From Paracidovorax avenae (GTDB lineage Bacteria; Pseudomonadota; Gammaproteobacteria; Burkholderiales; Burkholderiaceae_C): a stretch of 64,000 bases of DNA. Below the pieces are notes generated by a model. It ran no database searches. It saw only the letters and a list, made by a program, of their open reading frames with translations, and had not been told where the DNA came from. Shown in pieces: positions 55,797 through 64,000 of the stretch (position 1 is the stretch's first letter; every line of letters begins with the position of its first letter). The translations under genes and the position numbers were made by a program. The DNA lies in contig NZ_CP156079.1 of the NCBI RefSeq assembly GCF_040892545.1, positions 3,197,501 through 3,261,500 on the forward strand, in the 5' to 3' direction.

Positions 55797-56336
55797 TCAG
55801 GCGGTGCGGTCGATGGCCGGGCTCATGTCCTCCATCCAGAGCACGTTGTCCGAATACGACTGCAGATCGGGCGACAGGCTGGTCGCGGAGCCCGACACCC
55901 ACACTTCCTTGTGCAGTTCGGACTTCACGTAGGAGATCGCATCCTCGAAATCGCCGTCTCCCGCGGAAAGGATCAGACGGTCGTACACGTTCTGCGCGGC
56001 CAGCTTGATGATCAGCGTGGCGATGCCCACGTCCACACCCTTCTGGACCCACCGGTCGGACGAGTGGCCGCATGCCGCGCAGTTCATGTGCATCTTCTTC
56101 AGCTTGTAGAGCTGCACCCGGAACTTCGGCCCATGGGGAGGTGCGGTCTTGATCCACGAATGGAACGCGTTCTGCGCATCCGTGGCAGGGTCGCTCACGG
56201 AGTTCAGGTAGTAGCTCTCGCGGATCGGCCCGCCGTTCAGACGGGTGATCTCGTTCTTCAGCTTGAGGTAGTCGAAGGGCCTGCTCTTGCCGTAGTTGAA
56301 GAGGTAGGCACCATCGACGATCCAGACAGTCTTCAT
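55797..56336 (-). CDS. NYN-domain (LabA/DUF88-like) putative RNase
   Basis: The protein has 179 residues and a PIN-like NYN fold. Acidic residues expected for metal binding are present: Asp8 in VWIVDGAYLF, Asp102 in KGVDVGIATLI, and Asp127/Asp129 in LILSAGDGDFEDAI. A Cys/His patch (MNCAACGH, residues 84-91) lies just before the second Asp and may bind metal. NYN proteins are typically ribonucleases. It sits between pccB and pccA with gaps of about 55 bp, an unusual place for an RNase. An in-frame start further upstream (56372) is possible; the ATG at 56336 directly precedes the fold. Confidence 0.8.
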   Translation of the reverse strand: MKTVWIVDGAYLFNYGKSRPFDYLKLKNEITRLNGGPIRESYYLNSVSDPATDAQNAFHSWIKTAPPHGPKFRVQLYKLKKMHMNCAACGHSSDRWVQKGVDVGIATLIIKLAAQNVYDRLILSAGDGDFEDAISYVKSELHKEVWVSGSATSLSPDLQSYSDNVLWMEDMSPAIDRTA

Positions 56337-56391
56337 CGTGCTCCCGAGGGGTTCGTCCGAGCGGCCGTGCATGGCTTCGCGATGCGGCGGC

Positions 56392-57924
<1,533 letters not shown>

Positions 57925-57997
57925 GGTCTTCCTTCCAACGATCCGTGAGGTTGTCTGTGCGATGTCCGTGTGGCGCCCGATGCCGGCGCGTGGCCGG

Positions 57998-59020
57998 TCA
58001 GGGGGGCGCGAAGCCGCCCGCCTGCAGCAGGCTGCGGGCCGCCGTCGACGCCGCGATGCGCCCGGCGAGCACGTCCTCGCGCAGGCCAGGCAGCATCGCC
58101 TGCACCTGCGGCTGCATGCGAAACGCCTGCTTCAGGCCGGCATCGATGCGCTCCCACATCCAGGCCTGCGCCTGCTGCCGGCGCCGCGCCGCGAGATGCC
58201 CGTTGGCCGACTGCACGCGCCGGTAGTCCTCCACCGCCGCCCAGAAGGCGTCCACGCCGCGGCCCTGCAGCGCGCTGATCTGCAGCACGCGCGGATGCCA
58301 CAGCGCCGTGTCGTGCCGCGCATGCCCGGGGTGGGCGTGCTGGCCGAACAGCCGCAGGCTGGAGGTGATCTGCGCCTCTGCGCGCGTGGCGGCATGGGCA
58401 TCGATGTCGGCCTTGTTGATCGCCACCAGGTCCGCGATCTCCATCACGCCCTTCTTGATGGCCTGCAGGTCGTCGCCGGCATTGGGCAGCTGCATCAGCA
58501 CGAACATGTCCGTCATGCCCGACACGGCGGTCTCGCTCTGGCCCACGCCCACCGTCTCCACGATCACGATGTCGTAGCCGGCCGCCTCGCAGACCAGCAT
58601 GGCCTCGCGCGTCTTCTCCGCCACGCCGCCCAGCGTGCCGCTGGAAGGGCTCGGGCGGATGTAGGCCTGCTCGTGCACCGACAGGCGCTCCATGCGTGTC
58701 TTGTCCCCCAGGATGGAGCCGCCCGACACGCTGGAGGACGGGTCGATGGTCAGCACCGCCACGCGGTGGCCCTGCGCGATCAGGTGCAGGCCCAGCGCCT
58801 CGATGAAGGTGGACTTGCCCACGCCGGGCACGCCGCTCAGGCCCAGGCGGAAGGCCTTGCCGGTGTGCGGCAGCAGCGCGGTGAGCAGTGCGTCGCCCTG
58901 CGCGCGGTGGTCGGCGCGCGTGGATTCGAGCAGCGTGATGGCTTTGGCGATGGCACGGCGCTGCACGGGGCCGGCCGCGCCGGTGATGCCGGCCAGGAGG
59001 GGATGGGGGGGCGCATTCAT
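57998..59020 (-). CDS. meaB: Methylmalonyl-CoA mutase-associated GTPase MeaB
   Basis: MeaB (ArgK family) protects and reactivates the B12-dependent mutase. The protein has 340 residues. The P-loop GVPGVGKST is at 63-71, followed by [20 protein letters not shown], the switch-type segment [10 protein letters not shown] and the guanine-specificity motif NKAD. The C-terminal dimerisation helix region is present. The ATG at 59020 overlaps the stop of the GNAT gene. Confidence 0.95.
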   Translation of the reverse strand: MNAPPHPLLAGITGAAGPVQRRAIAKAITLLESTRADHRAQGDALLTALLPHTGKAFRLGLSGVPGVGKSTFIEALGLHLIAQGHRVAVLTIDPSSSVSGGSILGDKTRMERLSVHEQAYIRPSPSSGTLGGVAEKTREAMLVCEAAGYDIVIVETVGVGQSETAVSGMTDMFVLMQLPNAGDDLQAIKKGVMEIADLVAINKADIDAHAATRAEAQITSSLRLFGQHAHPGHARHDTALWHPRVLQISALQGRGVDAFWAAVEDYRRVQSANGHLAARRRQQAQAWMWERIDAGLKQAFRMQPQVQAMLPGLREDVLAGRIAASTAARSLLQAGGFAPP

Positions 59021-59544
59021 GGCCGCGCTCCCGGCGCCGTGTCGTCCCACGACGGGCTCCAGCGGTACTCCAGGTCGAAAGGCTCCTCGGCCACCTGCCG
59101 GAAGCCGTGGCGCAGGTAGAAGCGGTTGGCGTCGCTGCCCTTGAGCGCGCACAGCGTCACGTCGCAGCCGCGCGCACGGGCCTGTGCCTGCACCCAGGCC
59201 ATGGCCCAGCTGCCGGCGCCCGCGTTCTGCGCGCCAGGGCGCAGATAGAGATGGTGCAACCGCAGCGTGCCGTCGGCCGCGCGCGGCAGCAGCGTGAGGT
59301 AGCCGATGCGCTCGCCGTCCCGCACGATGTGGCGCATGCCTTCAGGCACGAAGGCATCGCGCAGCCGTTCCCGCACGCGCACCGGATCGAAGCGGCCCAG
59401 GCGCTCCAGGCTCTCGCGCAGGGCCTCGGCCCGCAGCTCGGCCATGGCGGCGAAGTCCCTTTCGGAGACGGCCTCCCAGCCCAGGCCGGAGAGTCCCGGT
59501 GGTGGTGAAGACGACGAGGCAACAGGCATCGCGGGCGCGCGCAT
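59017..59544 (-). CDS. GNAT-family N-acetyltransferase
   Basis: The protein has 175 residues. The GNAT fold is visible in GERIGYLTLLPRAADGT, LRLHHLYLRPGAQNAGAGSW for the acetyl-CoA loop (a degenerate R/Q-x-x-G-x-G/A) and CALKGSDANRFYLRHGF near the C-terminus. The substrate is unknown. It is wedged between mcm (2 bp gap) and meaB (ATGA overlap), so it is translated with them. Two ATGs, at 59544 and 59529, are possible starts. Acylation control of propionate enzymes is known elsewhere, but a role here is speculation. Confidence 0.85.
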   Translation of the reverse strand: MRAPAMPVASSSSPPPGLSGLGWEAVSERDFAAMAELRAEALRESLERLGRFDPVRVRERLRDAFVPEGMRHIVRDGERIGYLTLLPRAADGTLRLHHLYLRPGAQNAGAGSWAMAWVQAQARARGCDVTLCALKGSDANRFYLRHGFRQVAEEPFDLEYRWSPSWDDTAPGARP

Positions 59545-59546
59545 CC

Positions 59547-61715
59547 TCAGGCGGCCACGGCCTTGCGGATCTGCTCCAGCACGTCTTTCGCGCTCGCCGG
59601 GATCGGCGTGCCCGGGCCGTAGATGCCCTTCACGCCCGAGTCGTAGAGGAAGTCGTAGTCCTGCTGCGGGATCACGCCGCCCACGAACACGATGATGTCG
59701 TCGGCGCCCTGGTCCTTGAGCGCCTGGATGATGGCGGGCACCAGCGTCTTGTGGCCGGCCGCGAGCGTGGAGACGCCCACGGCGTGCACGTCGTTCTCGA
59801 TGGCCTGGCGAGCGCATTCCTCGGGCGTCTGGAAGAGCGGCCCCATGTCCACGTCGAACCCCAGGTCGGCGAAGGCCGTGGCCACCACCTTGGCGCCGCG
59901 GTCGTGGCCGTCCTGGCCCAGCTTGGCGATCATCACGCGCGGGCGGCGGCCCTCGATTTCCGCGAAGGCGTCGATCTCGCCCTTGAGCTTTTCCCAGCCC
60001 TCGGCCGAATCGTAGGCGGCGGCATAGACACCGGTCACCTTCTGCGTGTCGGCACGGTGGCGCCCGAACACCTTCTCCAGCGCATCGCTCACCTCGCCCA
60101 CCGTGGCGCGCAGGCGGATCGCCTGGATGGACAGCTCCAGCAGGTTGCCGGTGCCCGATTCCGCGGCCGCGGTCAGGGCGTCCAGCGCCTGCTGCACGGC
60201 GGCACCGTCGCGCGTGGCGCGGATGCGTTCGAGCCGCGCGATCTGGCCGTCGCGCACCTTCATGTTGTCGATCTGCAGGATGTCCACCGGGTCTTCCTTG
60301 GCCAGGCGGTACTTGTTCACTCCAACGATCACGTCCTTGCCCGAATCGATGCGCGCCTGCTTCTCCGCAGCGGCCGCCTCGATCTTGAGCTTGGCCCAGC
60401 CCGAATCCACCGCGGCGGTCATGCCGCCCATGGCCTCGACCTCCTCGATGATCTTCCAGGCGGCGTCGGCCATGTCCTGGGTGAGCTTTTCCATCATGTA
60501 GCTGCCGGCCCAGGGATCGATCACGTTGGTGATGTGCGTCTCTTCCTGGATGATGAGCTGCGTGTTGCGCGCGATGCGGGCCGAGAACTCGGTGGGCAGC
60601 GCGATGGCCTCGTCGAAGCTGTTGGTGTGCAGGCTCTGCGTTCCGCCGAACACGGCCGCCATGGCCTCGATGGTGGTGCGCACCACGTTGTTGTAGGGGT
60701 CCTGCTCGGTGAGCGACCAGCCGGAAGTCTGGCAGTGCGTGCGCAGCATCAGGCTCTTGGGGTTCTTCGCGCCCGTGCCCTTCATGATGCGGCACCACAG
60801 CAGGCGCGCGGCGCGCATCTTGGCCACCTCCAGGTAGAAGTTCATGCCGATCGCCCAGAAGAACGACAGCCGCCCCGCGAACTCGTCCACGTCCAGCCCC
60901 GAGGCGATCGCAGTCTTCACGTACTCCTTGCCGTCGGCCAGCGTGAACGCCAGCTCCAGCGCCTGGTTGGCGCCCGCCTCCTGCATGTGGTAGCCGCTGA
61001 TGGAGATGGAGTTGAACTTCGGCATGTTCCGCGCCGTGTAGCCGATGATGTCGCCGATGATGCGCATCGAAGGCTTGGGCGGGTAGATGTACGTGTTGCG
61101 GACCATGAACTCCTTGAGGATGTCGTTCTGGATGGTCCCGGAGAGCTGGTCCTGCCGCACGCCCTGCTCTTCCGCGGCGACCACGTAGCCGGCCAGCACG
61201 GGCAGCACGGCGCCGTTCATCGTCATGGAAACGCTCACCTTGTCGAGCGGAATGCCGTCGAAGAGGATCTTCATGTCCTCCACGCTGTCGATGGCCACGC
61301 CCGCCTTGCCCACGTCGCCGGTCACGCGCGGATGGTCGCTGTCGTAGCCGCGGTGGGTGGCGAGGTCGAACGCCACCGAGACGCCCTGCCCGCCTGCCGC
61401 CAGCGCCTTGCGGTAGAAAGCGTTCGACTCCTCCGCCGTGGAAAAGCCCGCGTATTGCCGGATCGTCCAGGGCCGCACCGCATACATGGTGGCCTGGGGA
61501 CCGCGCACGTAGGGTTCGAAGCCCGGCAGGGTATTGGCGTGCGGCAGGCCCGCCACGTCCTCCGCCGTGTAGAGCGGCTTGACGGTGATCCCGTCCGGCG
61601 TGACCCAGTTCAGCGCGGAGACATCGCCGCCCGGTGCGGACTTGGCCGCCGCCTTCGCCCAGGCGGCGAGATCGGCGGGCTGGAATTCGGGCGGGGGCGT
61701 CTGGCTGCTGCTCAT
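59547..61715 (-). CDS. scpA: Methylmalonyl-CoA mutase
   Basis: The enzyme isomerises methylmalonyl-CoA to succinyl-CoA with adenosylcobalamin. The protein has 722 residues as a single chain. The TIM-barrel domain has [31 protein letters not shown] and [12 protein letters not shown]. The C-terminal B12 domain has the DxHxxG motif with lower ligand His604 (GQDGHDRG). The ATG at 61715 begins the conserved part; an in-frame extension to 61847 would run through the regulatory palindromes and is rejected. It heads the pathway operon. Confidence 0.96.
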   Translation of the reverse strand: MSSSQTPPPEFQPADLAAWAKAAAKSAPGGDVSALNWVTPDGITVKPLYTAEDVAGLPHANTLPGFEPYVRGPQATMYAVRPWTIRQYAGFSTAEESNAFYRKALAAGGQGVSVAFDLATHRGYDSDHPRVTGDVGKAGVAIDSVEDMKILFDGIPLDKVSVSMTMNGAVLPVLAGYVVAAEEQGVRQDQLSGTIQNDILKEFMVRNTYIYPPKPSMRIIGDIIGYTARNMPKFNSISISGYHMQEAGANQALELAFTLADGKEYVKTAIASGLDVDEFAGRLSFFWAIGMNFYLEVAKMRAARLLWCRIMKGTGAKNPKSLMLRTHCQTSGWSLTEQDPYNNVVRTTIEAMAAVFGGTQSLHTNSFDEAIALPTEFSARIARNTQLIIQEETHITNVIDPWAGSYMMEKLTQDMADAAWKIIEEVEAMGGMTAAVDSGWAKLKIEAAAAEKQARIDSGKDVIVGVNKYRLAKEDPVDILQIDNMKVRDGQIARLERIRATRDGAAVQQALDALTAAAESGTGNLLELSIQAIRLRATVGEVSDALEKVFGRHRADTQKVTGVYAAAYDSAEGWEKLKGEIDAFAEIEGRRPRVMIAKLGQDGHDRGAKVVATAFADLGFDVDMGPLFQTPEECARQAIENDVHAVGVSTLAAGHKTLVPAIIQALKDQGADDIIVFVGGVIPQQDYDFLYDSGVKGIYGPGTPIPASAKDVLEQIRKAVAA

Positions 61716-61793
61716 GGATGGCTCGCGTCGGGGTTTTGCTGGTCGATCGGAGGTTCCGCGCCGGCTTGTCTCCTGGCGTGCGCGGGAAGCAAG

Positions 61794-61806
61794 GGCTAGT
61801 CTAGCC
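61794..61806. promoter_or_regulatory. Perfect palindrome GGCTAGTCTAGCC
   Basis: A 13-bp palindrome with 6-bp arms and one central base lies in the 140-bp divergent region between mcm and the GntR gene. Short odd palindromes are usual GntR-family operators. Its centre is 20 bp from that of the AT-rich palindrome at 61815-61825. Confidence 0.55.
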
Positions 61807-61814
61807 GATTCCGT

Positions 61815-61825
61815 AATTATTAATT
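61815..61825. promoter_or_regulatory. Perfect AT palindrome AATTATTAATT overlapping a possible mcm -10
   Basis: This 11-bp palindrome lies in the AT-rich core of the mcm/gntR intergenic region. On the minus strand it contains AATAAT, a plausible -10 hexamer for the mcm operon, so a bound repressor would block it. Assignment as operator is inference. Confidence 0.5.
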
Positions 61826-61855
61826 CATCATTTTTTTGACGTACCATTCCGCGCC

Positions 61856-62491
61856 ATGTCCACCGCCTCGCTCACCCCACGCGCCCTCTACGAAGAGGTG
61901 GCGGAGCAATTGCGCCAGCGCATCTTCCGGCGCGAGCTGCAGCCGGGCAGCTGGATCGACGAACTGAAGATCGCCGAGGAATTCGGCATCAGCCGCACCC
62001 CGCTTCGCGAAGCGCTGAAGGTGCTCGCGGCCGAGGGGCTGGTGACGATGAAAGTGCGCCGGGGGGCCTATGTGACCGAAGTGTCGGACAAGGACCTGCG
62101 CGACGTCTATCACCTGCTGGCCCTGCTGGAGAGCGACGCCGCCCGCGTGGTCGCTCAAAGCGCCACGGATGCGCAGTTGCGCGAGCTGGAGGCGCTGCAC
62201 GCCGAGCTGGCCGCGTGCGTGGATGACCGGGACCGCTTCTTCGGCGTGAACGAGCGGTTCCACATGCGGCTGCTCGAGCTGGCGGACAACCGCTGGCGCA
62301 ACCAGATGGTCGCCGACCTGCGCAAGGTCATGAAACTCAACCGCCACAACTCCCTGCTGCGCCAGGGCCGCATCGAAGAGTCGCTGCGTGAGCACGCGGA
62401 CATCCTGGGCGCCCTGCAGGCCCGGAACGGGGAACGCGCCGCGGCCGCGATGCTGGACCATTTCAGCCAGGGACTGCAGGCCGCGGCCTGA
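61856..62491 (+). CDS. GntR-family (FadR/FCD type) transcriptional regulator
   Basis: The protein has 211 residues. The winged helix domain (1-75) has [19 protein letters not shown] and [20 protein letters not shown]. The FCD ligand domain (about 80-205) keeps the His-containing helices ([32 protein letters not shown]) that bind metal and carboxylate effectors. It diverges from the propionyl-CoA operon and is its likely regulator, perhaps responding to a pathway intermediate. Confidence 0.92.
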   Translation: MSTASLTPRALYEEVAEQLRQRIFRRELQPGSWIDELKIAEEFGISRTPLREALKVLAAEGLVTMKVRRGAYVTEVSDKDLRDVYHLLALLESDAARVVAQSATDAQLRELEALHAELAACVDDRDRFFGVNERFHMRLLELADNRWRNQMVADLRKVMKLNRHNSLLRQGRIEESLREHADILGALQARNGERAAAAMLDHFSQGLQAAA

Positions 62492-62710
62492 CCAGTCCCT
62501 TCGCCCCCCGACCCATCCCACGCCCGTCCCCCAGGCCCGGCGGCTGACACGGACCTTGCCACGTCGCATGCATGCTGCGGCACGGGATATTGCGAGGGCG
62601 ACTTGTCGCGGGGCGACGCTCACCGCATCATTGGGGCCAGAGAGCGAAAAAAAGCAGCACCGCCCAAGAAGGTCTGCGGCCATCATCGACACCTGGGAGG
62701 AGCATTGCGC

Positions 62711-64000
62711 ATGCTGGAACTGGAGCGTTTCTTTCTTCTGGACGGGGCCGGCGGGCTGCCTGCGGGCGCCCTGCTCGCCGGCAGCCACGATCCCGCGCTC
62801 GTCGCCCTCTCGGTCGCTGTCGCGGTGCTGTCCTCCACCCTCGCGCTCTACCTCTCCGGCCAGACCCGCGGCGCCCAGATCACGTTGTCGCGCGTGCTCG
62901 CCCTCACCAGTGCCGGCGTGGCGCTCGGCGCGGGCATCTGGGCCATGCATTTCATCGGGATGCTGTCATTCACGCTGTGCGCCGCGGTGCATTACGACGT
63001 GGCGCTCACGATGCTGTCGATGTTTCCCGGAATGTGCGCCTCCTGGCTGGCGCTGTCGCTGCTGGCACGCCCCGAAGTGCGGCCGCGCCAGCTCGTGCTG
63101 GGCGGCGTGCTCGTGGGCGCCGGCATCGGCGCCATGCACTACATGGGCATGGCGGCCATGCGCATGGCCCCTCTGCTGCGGTACGACCCGCTGTGGTTCG
63201 CCGCCTCGCTGGTGGTGGCCGTGGCGCTGGCCAACGCGGCACTGTGGGTGCGCTTCATGCTCAAGCGCCGCCTCGGCATGGCGCCATGGAAGGCCAACCT
63301 GCTCGGCGGCGCCATCATGGGCTGCGCGATTTCGGGCATGCACTACACCGCCATGGCCGCGGCCCGCTTCGTCGGCACGGCCGAGCCGGGCGGCGGCGGG
63401 GGACGCGAGTGGGTGCAGATGATGGCGATCACCGTGACCCTGGTGACCGCCTGCGTGGGTCTGTTCGCCGGCGCGGTGAACGGATTCATCCTCTACCGCG
63501 ATCTCTACCGCCAGGCGCGGCGCAGCGAATCGCGCCTGCGCGCGCTGGTGGACACGGCCGTGGACGGCATCATCACCATCGACGGGCGCGGCATCATCCA
63601 GAGCTTCAACCAGTCGGCCGAGCGCATCTTCGGCTGGACCGCCGGCGACGTGCTGGGCCGCAACATCCGCATGCTGATGCCCTCGCCCGACAGCGAAGCC
63701 CACGACGGCTACCTCCAGCGCTACCTGGCCACCGGCGAGGCCCGCATCATCGGCACCGGCCGGGAAGTGGTGGGCCTGCACCGCGACGGCAGCGCCCTGC
63801 CGCTGCGCCTGTCCATCGGACGCGCCAACGCGCCGGACGGCCCCCTGTTCGTCGGCTTCCTGATCGACCTGCGTGGCGTGAAGGAGGCCGAAATGCGCCT
63901 GGGCATCGCCGCCAGCGTGTTCGAGCACAGCTACGAGGCCGTGCTGATCCTCGACTCGGACCACCACATCGTGGATGCCAACCCTGCGTTCGAGCGCATG
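62711..64000 (+). CDS. MHYT membrane sensor with FixL-like PAS domain (C-terminus outside window)
   Basis: The visible 430 residues are open to the right edge. Seven membrane segments hold three MHYT-type motifs (MHFIGM at 79, MHYMGM at 142, MHYTAM at 210), a domain proposed to sense O2, CO or NO through copper. A PAS domain (about 275-390) resembles FixL: His331 in AHDGYLQRY, Arg337, and Arg351 in GTGREVVG have the spacing of the haem ligand and haem-pocket arginines of rhizobial FixL. A second PAS begins near 398. Such proteins usually end in GGDEF/EAL or histidine kinase domains, which are not visible. The ATG has GGGAGGAG upstream. Confidence 0.9.
   Translation, partial: MLELERFFLLDGAGGLPAGALLAGSHDPALVALSVAVAVLSSTLALYLSGQTRGAQITLSRVLALTSAGVALGAGIWAMHFIGMLSFTLCAAVHYDVALTMLSMFPGMCASWLALSLLARPEVRPRQLVLGGVLVGAGIGAMHYMGMAAMRMAPLLRYDPLWFAASLVVAVALANAALWVRFMLKRRLGMAPWKANLLGGAIMGCAISGMHYTAMAAARFVGTAEPGGGGGREWVQMMAITVTLVTACVGLFAGAVNGFILYRDLYRQARRSESRLRALVDTAVDGIITIDGRGIIQSFNQSAERIFGWTAGDVLGRNIRMLMPSPDSEAHDGYLQRYLATGEARIIGTGREVVGLHRDGSALPLRLSIGRANAPDGPLFVGFLIDLRGVKEAEMRLGIAASVFEHSYEAVLILDSDHHIVDANPAFERM

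Noticed and set aside
61716..61847. N-terminal extension of methylmalonyl-CoA mutase to 61847
   Set aside because: It would translate the AT-rich palindromic control region, and conserved mutase sequence begins after the ATG at 61715.

Overview
The window is a very GC-rich stretch of a betaproteobacterial chromosome. The gene set and protein character fit Comamonadaceae, probably Acidovorax or Paracidovorax; this is inference from recognised families and codon bias, and no marker gene was compared. No rRNA, tRNA, CRISPR array or insertion sequence was seen.

Layout. (1) 1-18154, minus strand: one uninterrupted reading frame of at least 6,051 codons that runs off the left edge. It encodes a giant RHS/YD-repeat protein with about 20 Ig-like repeats, four lectin-like modules and four DUF5648-type blocks. 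(2) 18424-19397, plus strand: a small TPR protein and an unknown 128-residue protein. (3) 19394-41912, minus strand: about 22.5 kb of tightly packed flagellar genes, in transcription order fliQ-fliR-flhB-flhA-flgF-flgG-flgA-flgH-flgI-flgB-flgC-fliE-fliF-fliG(like)-fliH-fliI-fliJ-fliK-flgD-flgE-fliM(like)-fliN-fliO-fliP, then a FliA-type sigma factor and a TPR protein. Export gate, ATPase, MS ring, rod, P and L rings and hook are all encoded. Flagellin, cap, hook-filament junction, stator, FlgJ, FlgM and chemotaxis genes are absent from the window. The proteins in the FliG and FliM positions are short and lack motifs expected of a switchable rotary motor. (4) 42237-46944, plus strand: an unknown protein, then Ku and the three-domain ligase LigD (two-component NHEJ). 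(5) 46963-48027: biotin synthase. (6) 48346-52295: an aminotransferase / periplasmic binding protein / racemase operon divergent from an RpiR-type regulator. (7) 52363-61715, minus strand: a propionyl-CoA to succinyl-CoA pathway with methylmalonyl-CoA mutase, a GNAT enzyme, the MeaB chaperone, PccB, a NYN-domain protein, PccA, a YdcF-like protein and a VOC protein resembling methylmalonyl-CoA epimerase. A divergent GntR regulator (61856-62491) probably controls it. (8) 62711 to the right edge: an MHYT membrane sensor with a FixL-like PAS domain, truncated by the window.

The most unusual parts are the flagellar apparatus with an aberrant rotor and the giant RHS protein beside it. Whether the two are functionally linked cannot be decided from sequence alone. 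Biotin synthase close to the biotin-dependent propionyl-CoA carboxylase is metabolically coherent: PCC makes methylmalonyl-CoA, the epimerase and mutase convert it to succinyl-CoA, and MeaB protects the B12 enzyme.
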